From Anoplolepis gracilipes (taxonomy: Eukaryota > Arthropoda > Insecta > Hymenoptera > Formicidae), in the NCBI RefSeq assembly GCF_047496725.1, contig NC_132971.1:21119001-21183000 (forward strand): a stretch of DNA of 64,000 nucleotides. Reading direction: 5' to 3'. Each line of letters starts with the position of its first letter. The first letter of the stretch is position 1. This document shows, piece after piece, positions 13,901 to 27,200 of this stretch. The notes below the pieces were generated by a model, which did no database searches, was not told the DNA's origin, and was given only the letters and a program-made list of their open reading frames with translations. The translations under genes were made by a program, and so were the position numbers.

Positions 13901-16900
13901 GATTTTCGGCCGTTGCTGCACCAAACAAATCTACGATAGGTTGATTGGCATTATTGGTCGGTGAACTGAGGAAGGGATTTGTACTACTCGATGGCGATTG
14001 TACTTTTGCCTGCAATATATACATTGAAAAACTTAATATCATGTGTATAGATACAAAAAAATATGCGTGAGTTGCGCGCTACAAAATATAGAAAAATATC
14101 TTAGTACTTGAAATGTCAAAAAAGTAGACAGTAAGCTGAAGGAATATTTTGACATTATAATAGCACAAATTAATCAGAGCAATCTCAACTTTGTCCATTT
14201 AAAACTAAAACCTTCTTTCACATCATGAGTTCTTAAATATCTTGATTTCTAATAGTTTGCCTAATACCTTGTATTGATTCATGGCGGCTTCCTCTTCCGC
14301 AAGAGCTTGCTGTCGCAGTGCCTCGTCGATATGGCCGTTCCCGGTTTGGTCGAGCCGTGCATTGCTGGCTGCTGTTCCGAACGCGTTACTGGTGGAAGAC
14401 AGGGCGGACACTCCCGACTTTACATTGGTTCTATTGCTGCTTTTGGGCGATGATAGGATGTCGGAAATGTGTGGTGTCAATTGGACGGAAGAAAAAAAAA
14501 AAAAAAGAGGACGGACAAGAAGAATACGGAAGGTCCGTTTCAGCGAGTTCGTAAAATGTGGCGAGAGAGAGGAGCATAAAGGAAAATTGATAATTGAAAA
14601 CAAAGGAGAAGAGAGACAAACAAAAAAACAAAAATACAAACAGTGTAGTACGTATAGATGTAACAATGCGCGTAAAAATGCATAGTGTGCATTAGCCATT
14701 CGTACACTCACATACACCCCCTTCTCTCTCTCTTTCTCTCTCGCTCTCTCTTTTTTTTTTTTTTTTTTTTCACTTGCTATTTCGCTCTCCAATTTTTTAC
14801 TATATGTCCTAATATACACATGCATTTATTGGTGTTCTACTTTCTGTAAGGAAAAGTAGCGTCAAGCTTGCGTACCAAATCAAATCATATTATATGATAC
14901 ATTAATGTGTAAATATATCACTCACAATTATTTTATATAATAATTGCGTGAGTAGTGAAGTTGAACTTGCTACAATAATAAAAAAGCCATTTTGTACAGA
15001 TAAATACATGTGCATTAAAACATTACATAATATCTTTTTCATTATTTCAAGATAAATTATTTTAACAATTAACGACGTACATCTGATTTCAAATTGTTGT
15101 TTAAGCTATATGAGTTTTAATCTACTACAACAAAAAAGTAATATAATTTTGTATTTAATAAATTTCACTATTAATTAAAGATTAAAATATGATTATAATT
15201 GAGAATTAAAATATGATTATAATTTATAAGCAATAAAATTAAATTATTGATTTACCATCAATCGCAATTAAGACAATTTATTTATACAACGTGCTTAATA
15301 TCCAATAAATAATCAATAAAACTACAGGAAAACTACGTCAATTATCTGAACAGATTTCTAAACAGAAATTTTTTCATGCAATATATACAAATGATAATAT
15401 AAAAATTACAATTACAATTTTCGACGAGAAATACATAAATTGTACATATATTATACATATATGTAAAAATTAAATACCAAAAATTTAGAGACGTAACATG
15501 GATACCTTAATGGGTTAGGATATAAAAAGAAATTTCGAAATTTCTAAATATAACTAAATGTCAAATGTCAATGGAAAAAATTAACCTTAAGTATCCAGAA
15601 GATACCATGGATAAACTTTTGACAAATTGATAACGATTGAAAAACATATTTTTAAAAATATTGGTCAACATTTTTTACGTTTATTTAAAAAAAGAACATG
15701 ATGTATTAATCTATATGTGGGTTCAAGATGAATTAATTGGGAAATGATATCCGATAAACAAATGCAATTTTGTGTCATAATTCTTGTGCATGTGCGATAA
15801 AACATATTTTGTTCGAGTACTCGTATTAAAAAGCTCGTAAAGATGTGTATAGAAAAAAGTGTTTTTGATCTTAAAAAAAAAAAAAAAATGTACAATGAGA
15901 CGAAAAACGGTGGATTTTGGGAAAAGTAGAGAAGGAGAAGTATATCGATTTTGATAGCATTCAGCGTAAGGAACGTTTTTCTTTTTTTTTTTTTCTTTTT
16001 ACTTATTCCTACGTCGATCATTATGTGAGATTTAAATGAGTCGAATAAAAATGAGAAAAGAACTTAGCATACCTTGCTGATTGCGTCGGTGTGTTCGCGG
16101 CGGATCCCTTCTTTCCTTCCAAGGAAGCGAGATGTTGCTCCAAAGCGTCCAATAAACTACTCGGTGCCTAAAAAGCAATTTGTCAGTTATTCATTCATAG
16201 AGCATCGTTAGAATCGTCGAGTGAGGTGCAAGATAGAATGAATCAGCTGTGCATTGGACTCGGAAAACATTTTTCTGCGCTAAAACGCATGCATTTATAT
16301 TTTAGAAGATTTCGTGAGTTTGACATAAATATTTTCAGAAAACATGATAAATTAATTTTTGAGACAAAAAGAATAATCGACTCACAAAATCTGCCAAAAT
16401 AAATATCGCCAATTATCTCTATACTGCTCTATACTAAATCATACTAATTCTACCTCGTTAGATAATCAGTGATGTTATTACCTGTCAGTAATGTACAATA
16501 GGAAGAAACAAACGAAAATATTACTTTATCGATTGGCTACACATTTTTTTTTTCACTCATTGTTAATTATTCTTTAAATAACCGATAATTATATACAGAT
16601 AATCAATATTTCTTCTTATTATTATAGGAGTATATAATGTAATAAGATAGAGAGATAATGAATAGTATCGTAGAAGTACGTACCTTCGTCAGATCTGGTA
16701 TGTCTCCTTTATCGATGCCGACGTTCTGTAAACAAAAATATATCTCAGTTGTGTCAATTTAATGTTACCGGCCGTTTTTACGTTCAGATCATATGTACAA
16801 CTTACTTCCGCGACTTTCAGGAATTCTCCGACCCTATCCATACGTATGAGGAACTTTTTGTAGAGATCTAAAGCGTCCCGACATTGTTTCTTGTTCATGT

Positions 16901-19900
16901 CGAAATATTTCTCTGAAAGATCACAATCGCAAATCGTCCGATTAGAGATTACATGTAATTAATCATTCCATCCATCCTCGAATATGCATTTATTACACGT
17001 GATTAGGAAAAGCGACTATATATGTACTGCGTTACCTAACAGATTAATGATGCCGTCATTATAGCAAGCGAATAACCGGATAAGATCTCGAAAGAGGAGC
17101 ATGAAGGCCATGTTTATGACGCCATTCGTGAGGTCGTTAGCCGTGCAATCGAATTCCAGCAACGCATCGAGTTGGGACTGCAGTACTGGCAAAGTTTTCA
17201 AAAGTTTCTCGGCATTCATTGTGCGTAAAGTGCCATCCTCCTTCCTACAACATCGATTATTATGTAATAAGGATGAATTATCTCGCTCTAAATGTAAATA
17301 GTAGAATAAAATTATGACAATATTTCTTAGCACATACCCTCGTTTCACTTTGCAGAAGTCGAACGCTACCGTCCTGTAGGAAAGGGCCTTCTCGTTGAGA
17401 TACTTGGCGTATCGCCTGATGAACGGCGACATGTCATATCCTGATCGACGCACAGAGAACAAAAACGGCAATTACTCACTTTTGTTCACATACCGTGGAG
17501 ATATAATGAAAGCACTAATAGGCAGTGCGACGCAACAATGCGTAAAAGTGAAATTAGAAAGTCGGCAATATACACCCGGGAGATGCGATAGCATTAATTT
17601 GATAAAGTTATATAAGCATGCGCGTGTCGGACCCGATTGAAAATTGTTTTTTATCAAACATGTAATGATGAAACTTATAACGTCCGCTCTGAATGTAATT
17701 AATTTACAACATACATCAAATTATGCACACATGTACACATGTATATAGGCATTGACAAAATTATTAGGCACTCTTAAATTTTTTAATCTTTTTAGTATTT
17801 ATATACTATTAACAGAATAAGAAATACGGAAAATTTAAGAGTGCCTAATAATTTTGTCAATGGCTATACATTTATTATAATTAACGCGCGTAAAGTTTAA
17901 TTTCAAAAATTTAAAGTCGAACATGTATGCATGAAACTACAAAGCAACGTTAGTATATTAACAAAAAGAACAAGAAGGAAACAACATGTTTTACAATATT
18001 ATCAGAACTCACCCACACGTATTCCTGCTTCGTGTCCGAAGAGATAGAAAGTTAGTCCAGGTTAGTAAATCGTATACACAGGTGTCAGACACATGGAAAA
18101 AGAGAAAGATTTTCGCATTTTCCATATGGATGATGCGAGGAAGTTAGCGAGGCGGAAAAAATTTCGCGTGAAAAAATTCGTAGAAAAACGTTCACGTCTC
18201 GTTTTAAAAATTTATGATTATTCTCTAAATGTTATCTCGATGATCGATCTTACGTATTATAATCTCCAATCGATGACTCGAGTTCATGTATCTCGTAAAC
18301 ATTCTCGGCGTCAAGGTGTCCGCGATTAGCTATTCAAATTACGACATGTTGCAATTTTCCATGCGACGCGTGCATATTAAATCAATTCGCTCGAATATTG
18401 ACATACGAGCTTTTAACTGAATTGTTGTAACGAAAATGTTAAATGTGTGCGAAAAGCCGTGCGGTTCGTGCTGCGTTCTTCACGATGATTTTGTTAATAC
18501 GGAAACAAGTGTTAATTCTTCCGCTTTTCAGGTAAAGAAAATGCATTTTGAAATTTCAAATGACGAATCGTCACGAGAGCGGTTTTTTTTTCCATTCAGG
18601 ATGACGCAAAATTGATGGAAAATAAACACGTGGAATTTACAGTCAATTGTAACAATCGTAACAGAAAAATCAAATCTGTTAATATATTACCAGGATGTCT
18701 GCTCAAATTTTGTAAAAAAAATTATCTGAAAATTCTTTGATTTTATATATTTATAATATATTATAAGCATATAATTCATAACTTGATTTATCGACAGATT
18801 ACCGATTGCTTTCAGTGTAAGAGCAAAATTATTAAAAACATTTTTAAAGACTATAGCCGAATAAGCATACTAAAAGTGCCCCGACAAGTTTTCAAATAAC
18901 ATTTAGCCAATCACGTTCTCACTGTAAAAAAAATGTTTCAAAACTTCAGCTCCTTAACTTTTTTATTTTCTAAATTATCGAGAAAAATGTCATTTTCAGT
19001 TTTTATTTTTCTTTTCTGTAAATATTTGATCCCATATCAATTTTTTCTGAATATTTATCAACAAAAGACACACAAAAAATTTTTTTTTTTATTAATCTCA
19101 AATAAAAGCTCGATTCAAAATAAAAGAATGGCCTTTTTAACATGTTTCTTTCGAGATTCAATCATCAAACTTTTATAGAGTACTTTTTTTACATGTCGCA
19201 ATACTCTCAAATTTTTTCAATTTTTTCGAATTGGTGCAACATGGTGAAAAAAAAAATAAAAATCTTTTTTTTTATTATTTTTTATAGGAAAATAGGACAG
19301 AAAATTGTTTATTTTCTTGTAAGAATTATAATAATAATTATAATAATTATAATAGTTATAATTATATTGCAAGATAAAAATATTTTTTATGCAAAAAATT
19401 TAAAATTTGTTTAAAGGTTGTATTTGTAAAATTTATTTACTCTCTAAAGTTTGATGATTGACCCTCGAAAGGAACATGTTAAAAGGGCCATTTCTTAATT
19501 TTAGTCTTTTTTTTTAAAATCGAGTTTTTATTCGAGATTAATGAAAAAACATTTTTTTTGTGTCTTTTGTTGATAAGTATTCAGAAAAAAATGGATATGG
19601 GATCATCTAAAATATTTATAAACAAGAAAACTGAAAATGACATTTTTCTCGATAACTCAGGAAATAATAAAGTTAAAGAGCTGAAATTTTAAGGAAAATT
19701 CTTTTTTACAATAAGGAAATGACAGGCCAAGTGTTATTTTTTGAAAACTCGTCAGAAGCACTTTTTGTGTATATTTTTATCCGGCTATAGCCTTTCTTGA
19801 ATTGCTCAATAAAATTCCAGATTTTTCCAGGGAGTAGACAAATCCTGATTATTATACGTATGTGAATTATTACATATGTATAATTATTTTTTCTTAAATT

Positions 19901-22900
19901 AAATTTAAGAGATACGAATAAATAATGATAGAACATTATTTGCTCGGAATTTTAGAAAGAATAACGTTATACGTATCAACGTGTCATCATTTTCCGTCAT
20001 CCAATTCCGGAATATCTTACGATATACCGAGAAACGCAAAGCCGCCCGCTGATATAATCGTAAAATAATCACCTTGTACGCCGCTCTTGTCGAGAAAATT
20101 ACTAAGCTGAAATGTGCTATTGCTGGAGGCAAGATACTGTGTGAACCTCTGCAAATAGAAAAGTCATTTTAGAATAATACACAGACGTCTCGCGATTCGA
20201 ACAAAAGCGAAAAAAGGTATTTACCTCATTGCCATAACACATCATATGATGCACGGTGATCAAAGCTTTGAAGACTACCGTCCAGTTTGTGTTCTGCGAG
20301 CGTTCTATCAGAAGATTAGCGAGCTGCGGTATGGAGACGTTCGGTTCATTGGTACAATGGATTAAATCTGAAACGAAAGAGGGTCATTATTTTTGACATA
20401 TATATTTTGGCAAAAAACGTCACTAAAAAAAAATATATTAATATATTTTTTTAATTAAAATATATCGCTACTTTTCGTATCTGTTAAAATATTGTTTGTC
20501 ACGTATAGAATTTATAGCAGCAATATTCTAGCAATACCTCTAGAAGATTTAGATCCCATTGTCAAATATTAACCACAAATATAATTAAAGATAGGCATCA
20601 CAGACTAATTTTCTGTTTAAATCACACTAATAGTACAGATATAAATTCTGTCCCTGTCATTTAAATTGATTAAGTGCAAAATATATGCGGTATCACAGTA
20701 TTTGCTAATAATTTATCTGTTTCAGTGAATTTTTTACAGCTAGAAAATTTTTGTTAAAGTTGCAAGATCATTTTTGTGAGTGGTTGGAAATATTTTTTCG
20801 AAATTAATCGATCTCTCGTGCATTCTTGACTCCGAGAGAGACGAAATCTTGCATCATATGCAAGCCACAATGAGAGGCATCGACCTCCACCTTATAAGAT
20901 TACATCGTAATTTACATACTACGTATGATTCACAATCATCGTCGGTGATGATATTATTGTATTGTGAGAATCTCTCACAAATGTGTGTCGTTTCGTCTCG
21001 TATTTCTTCACGTTGCAGTTCTAATGAAACTATACTTTTATACATTCGTAAACTCTTTTACGGATACGTTCAACAATTATACGTAAAAGTGCGAGGTAAA
21101 AGCGAATTAATATCCGAATCGCGAATAAAATTACAACTGCCTAGCTTAACGATCTATTAAGTGTAATTAAAAACCACTGACCTCTTTTTATCTCTATGAA
21201 TTCTGAACTTAATAAGAAACAAGTATATCATTATAAGTAAAAGACGGATGTAATTTCTAAAGTGAACCAACCGTTTTCATTCTGTAAAATCCAAAAATGA
21301 AACAGAGACCTGCTAAAATAATACTTGTTTTAGATTGTAGATATATCATATGATATCAACATGATTAATCGTGCCTCCCTCCTTTGTATTTACGATTATT
21401 TGATTTAATTTCTATTTTTACTGACTTGTAAACTCTTCGCCTATTAATAATCTGTTTTTATGTATTTTTAATATTTTTATAAATTTAATATTTATATATT
21501 ATTCATAAATGTAACATTTTAACGTATTAAATTTAGTCTTTTAAATTCGATTTTATTTATTTATTTATATTTAGTTTGTTGCTCTTTAAGCCCTTGTATA
21601 TCTCGATGATTAATTGTGTGAAAAATTTTTTGTAAAATAATTTTCTCATGGAATTTCCAGTTAAACTTTCAGATGATTCAGATATGTAATTCAAAGAAAT
21701 CGAATGATTCAGATTCGTATAATTCTCATCATTATTCTCTTTACTAATTATTAGGCGTAATAAATTAAACGATAATCATAATGCACGCTTCATAATTTTA
21801 AATATATATGTAATTTTATTTATATATGTTATTAAATATGTATATTTATATTATATATAAATTTATTTCGAAAGCGCAGACAAATATATAATATGCAGTA
21901 TATTAATAGAATAAAAACAGAAATATAACTTTTATCCAAAATACATCTATACTAAATTATTGTGTACAGACGTAATTTAATAAGTCGGCCAAAAAATACA
22001 AGCATAATATAAATTAAAAGAAAAGGATATATTTTTATTTTCACACTCGCATATAATTATAATTTAGATTAACGATTAGTTAGACGATGTTTTTCTTACC
22101 CATAATTATACAAAATTATATATATAATTTTATATATTATAATTATATACATATAATATAAAATTATGTATATATAATATATAAAAATTACTATATAGAA
22201 TTATATTATTGATAAAAAAAGAGAAAGACACACACACAGAGAGATTCTATCCTCGAATTACAAATTATCTAAAAACGACCGAAAAATTCGATACTCTACA
22301 AACGATCGCGGTCCATGCTACTTTGTATCTAAAAATGGGAATATAGGGGATGCTATCGATTTTCGCAGCTCGACTCGGCTGACTCTGACCTGCATATGAA
22401 CTGAACTCGACGTTCGCACAAATATGTCGCGAAACTGGCCATGAAGAAAATATGCACCAATCCATGAAGTAGACGGCGGCAATCTACGTGACGTCGATCA
22501 ATCGCGATTGATTGACGAAAGTAACAGCCACGTCAGAAGAATACCATTTAACAAGATTAACAATCACGTCGTCGCTCGATTTCGAACGCAATGACGTTTA
22601 GCATATTATACTACTATTACTGAAATCGTGATCATATATTCAATTGATTGCGAAATTGGCACATGGTTGTTCTATGAGCTCTCAGATGGCCCAGAATACA
22701 TATTAGCATATCGTTAATTGAACACTTTAATCTCAAGGTTGAACCTTTGATTAAAATGTAAAGGCAATTTACCCCGAAAGTAAATCTTCTCAAAATTGAT
22801 CAAAGAATTATTAATATATTAACATGTCGTTAATTGAATTCTTTAATCTCAAGGTTGAACCTTTCATTAAAATGTAAAGGCAATTTTCCCCGAAAATAAC

Positions 22901-24179
22901 TCTACTCCATATTGATCAAAGATGGAAAAAAAAAAAAAAAAAAAAAATGCAGACACTTTATATAAAATACAAATAATATATTAGATAAACTACACTTGAC
23001 AAAATTTTAATATATAAGAGTTGACATATACTTAACCCTCAAACTGAACACGTGGGTTTTTCGTGCCATTTTTAATCCATTGTTTTAAAAAAATATTAAT
23101 AAAATCTCGAGGTTGGAAACTTATCAAAAAAAAAAGTTTGTGTCAAAAAGGACTTATAACTGAAAGGACAATTTAAATAGTTTATTCAGTGCAAAGTGCT
23201 GGCAAATCTAAATCTGAAGCGGACACAAATGACCCACGTATTCGCTTTATGTACATTAAATAAGAAAGGATCAATAAGTAAAATTTAAAAAAAATATTGT
23301 TACTGTTAATCGTTTTTTATAAAAATAAGTTATAAATTTACAATAATAATTTCCTTAAAAAAGAAACAAATTGCTTTAATTTTCATGCTAAAAATATCTT
23401 TTATTAAATCAGCATGATAACGAGTAACAAACAGGGGTTGTATGTATTAATCAATTTTGATACTGTAGATTGTAATGTAAATTACATTTTCACTTTTCTT
23501 TCAAATAAATTACCTGAAGATTAAAAAAAATTTTTCCTCAGAAAAAAAACACTTTTTTTTTGTATACTTGAAAATTATCCATTTTCGCTCATGCAAATAA
23601 TCATATTTTTTTAAAGCCGTGGACATATAGTATTTTTTTTTCGTAAACTTTGAACTTTGAACTAAAAATTCCTAGAAGCCCTTTCGTTCAAAATTATTTT
23701 TTCAAATTTTTATTAATTTTTATATAAAACATCTATGTTTCCAAATCTTGATCTAACAAATAACAAAAATATAGTATTTAAAAATATTTTTTCTTTAACT
23801 CTACTGCATAAACTTTTAGTTTAAACTTAAAAGAAGATGTGTAAATTTTTTAAGAATTTTTTTTAAGTAATTTTAGAGTACAAAAATTAACTCGGACTCC
23901 AGTTACCCACGCGTTCAGGATTACGGTGCGAAAAAAACGTGTTCAGTTTGAGGATTAATAATGTTTTAGCATATGAAGAAAAGAATTTCTTATCACACAT
24001 CGAGTAAGCCTGCGTTCGAGCTTGTGACGACCGGCTATCTGTTATCATATCTGTTTATAATTCGCTAAACGTATTTTCTCTTCGTAATAGGAGAAAGATC
24101 AACGCTTATTCGATCGACGTGAAAAACGACGGGTGTTAAACAACATTTTACCGCGGACGGTTTCCCACGGCTTTAAAGC

Positions 24180-24217
<38 letters not shown>

Positions 24218-27200
24218 TAACCGACCGATGATCCCGCAATATCGAAGTCACGACAAGAGGGCTTCGAATGAAAGTGCAACGCGAACGGGCGGAGGGGAGC
24301 ACCGGATAAAGGCGCGAATGAAGCAGTGAATCAGCAGCGAGCCTTCGGACTCTATCCATTCTATGAACTGCACAACATTTCCATATGGTTATCGCGCGAC
24401 AAATATATTCAGTGTTATCACGAAAATATCTTCTAATTGGCAGACTGTTTTTGCAAACAAAAACATGATAATTATTCACGCGTGAATTATTATCTGCGTG
24501 ATTGATTTTAATCCAGAGTAAGATAGAAAATAAATTAAATTTCTACTTTCTTATTTTTTTCGAATTATTTGATCCCCTTTTCTAACTTTATTATTTTTTA
24601 ATACACTGTATATATAGTGCGAAAAATAATAAAAACTAAAAGAAGAAGAATTAAGATTGATAGTGTCTAAGATAAATATAAGATGAAAGACATAAATATA
24701 AAGACTTAATAATTTCAAAACTCATTTTAATAAGAAATCGCGAATCCAGAAAGTAATTCCAGGATGTCTGCTCAAATCTTGTAAAAAAATTTTTTAATCG
24801 TCCAGGCATTTTTGTTCAAAATTCCAGATGAAGGAAATATTTTAAAAAATTTTTAATGTAATTTTCTAAAATATTTTTTATTGTATGCGTTTTTCTAATA
24901 CTTTGCATTCATGCAGGAAAAATATAAGGCCACTTAAGTTTCAAGTACTAAATTGTGCTGAAAAAGCTGAATAGCTTTCGTAAAATAAACATTTTTCACT
25001 TGCATAACATTTTCACTTTTTTATCATAAAAAATTACAACAGAATAAACATGTACTGCATATCCAATATTTTGTTAGACATTAAATTTAAATATATAAAT
25101 GTATAAATATATAAATTGAATATAGAAATAGATATTATAAGTATGTACGTTCAACTGAAAAAAAGTGGATTAACAATAAGATCATTGTGCCATAAAAGTT
25201 TCAATCTATATTTTAATTGAACGTATATCACATATTTTAAACATAATTTCCAACTTGGCTTATTGGCAGATTGTCGAATGCTTAATACAATATAAGAGCA
25301 AAATTAACAAAAAGAGAATTAAAAAAAAATTCTCCGAATCCCATTAAAATTCTATAAGAATTCCCTAATTTTTTCAATACAAGAAAAATTTCTGAGAATT
25401 CCATGTTTTCGAAAAAGTAGATATCCTTAATTGAAATAAAAAGGATATATTGTCCTATGGGATACATTGCTGTGTAGAAAATAAATAGTTCGTAACGAAT
25501 AGAAAAACTGCATGCAATGAGTAACTGCAATATGTCTCGAACGACGTGTAAATGTGACCTTGCGCGGCTTCCCATTCTAATTATAATCTCCCAAACACGG
25601 ACGGATTTAGCGACCAAATGGCGTCCGCGTTGGCATCGTCATAGACTGTCAAAAAGAACGTTTCTCGAACGCGTTCATTCAAAACCTCGTGGCTGATTCA
25701 CAAAAGAAACGTGGGTCTCGATTTTTATCGCTTTGACGTACGTAAAACAGGTGCAAACTCGAATGAAAAAAGTGTAGCGTAACGGAAAGCCAATTAACTT
25801 TGACACTATGATGTATCACCCGCAATCAAACACAAATCAAAATGTTGATATTCCCAAATATTATGTAATAAAGATTAATATATATTGCAAAACGTATTAA
25901 AATATATATATCAAAATAATCATATATATTAATATGATATTAATTCTTGTATTTTTATACATTAATATATTTTCAATTAAACATTATAATATTACTAAGA
26001 TTAATATAGATATTTTAAAACATTAGATATATTTTAAATATTTGTTTTAATATTGGAAAATATATTTAGTAGCCGCAAATGAAATTTAATGTGTTTAATT
26101 GGCATAAGTAATGTATGTTTCGCGCGACACACACAGCTGATAATACGCAGAGAGCTTTTAATAAATCTTGCCGATAAAGTCACGCGATTGGCAATCGTCG
26201 GAGGATGTTGAATGTGCGTGCGCTGGTGAAAAACACAACCGCTATCTAGGCTGTATTGAAGGGGTGTACACCGACCGACTGACACTGCATGTGTATCTCC
26301 AGACGCGGACGGGGGCGTGTGCGATAACGCGTTTTGGCAACACGAGCGATTGCAGCTGCGAGTTACAAAAATCAGCTTTACACCGAGCGAAAACATTGCA
26401 GGACTTTCCCATCAAAATTCAAGTACCGATCATATATCGTCAAATATTTATGCGTTTATGCGAGATATTCTAGGAAATCTCTCCGACGCAAAGCCTCGGT
26501 AGATTTTCCGTGTATTTGGTCTATTTTTATTCAGAAGAGAAACTTTATTTCTTACAATATGTATATATTAAAATATTATGTCACCAAACATAAATGTAAA
26601 TGTGTGTGATATACATATAAATTATTAATATAAATATTCAATTAAGTTGTTCATTTAATTAATTTTTCGTTGAATTAAAATTTTAATATCTCGAATAAAT
26701 TGATATTAAAATACTACATGATTAGAAATTTTATCTCAAAGAGCAAAATGTAGTGAAAAAATTAAATGTATATAAAATTAATTAAAAATTCAATCTTTTT
26801 CGAAAGTATCAAAGGGAGCTAATTTAATATACGTATATACATATGTATACGCTTTCACAGGATAGAAATGTTTTTTTTCCCCCCCCCCTGTACACATATA
26901 GTGAAAGATATTTACACGTGCGCACACACATACACACAGATAAAATTCTTGCCATTTACTGCGGAAAATAATTTTATATCGCATACTTGGTGCTCTACGC
27001 TAAACACGATACTAAGAACGTAACTGGCCATTCTCTTTGGAGAATCTTGGCTCGCGCGGCCATCGTCCTCTCGGGGTCGCGACTCGTCCCTGGTATATAT
27101 TCAATTTCTGTTTCCCTTTTTCTTTTTATTCGTCTCTCACCTCCACTTCCTTCTCCCTCTTCGTTCCCCACGTGTTCTCTCACAATCAGTATCAACAGTC

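Noticed and set aside
14223..14825. 200-codon minus-strand open frame
   Set aside because: Only its part at 14268-14439 is a genuine AP180 exon; the rest is intron with poly-Lys/Phe low complexity and reads through the donor.
18933..19414. Phe/Ile/Lys-rich open frames in an AP180 intron
   Set aside because: They lie in the AT-rich foldback element; composition explains them and no transposase motif is visible.
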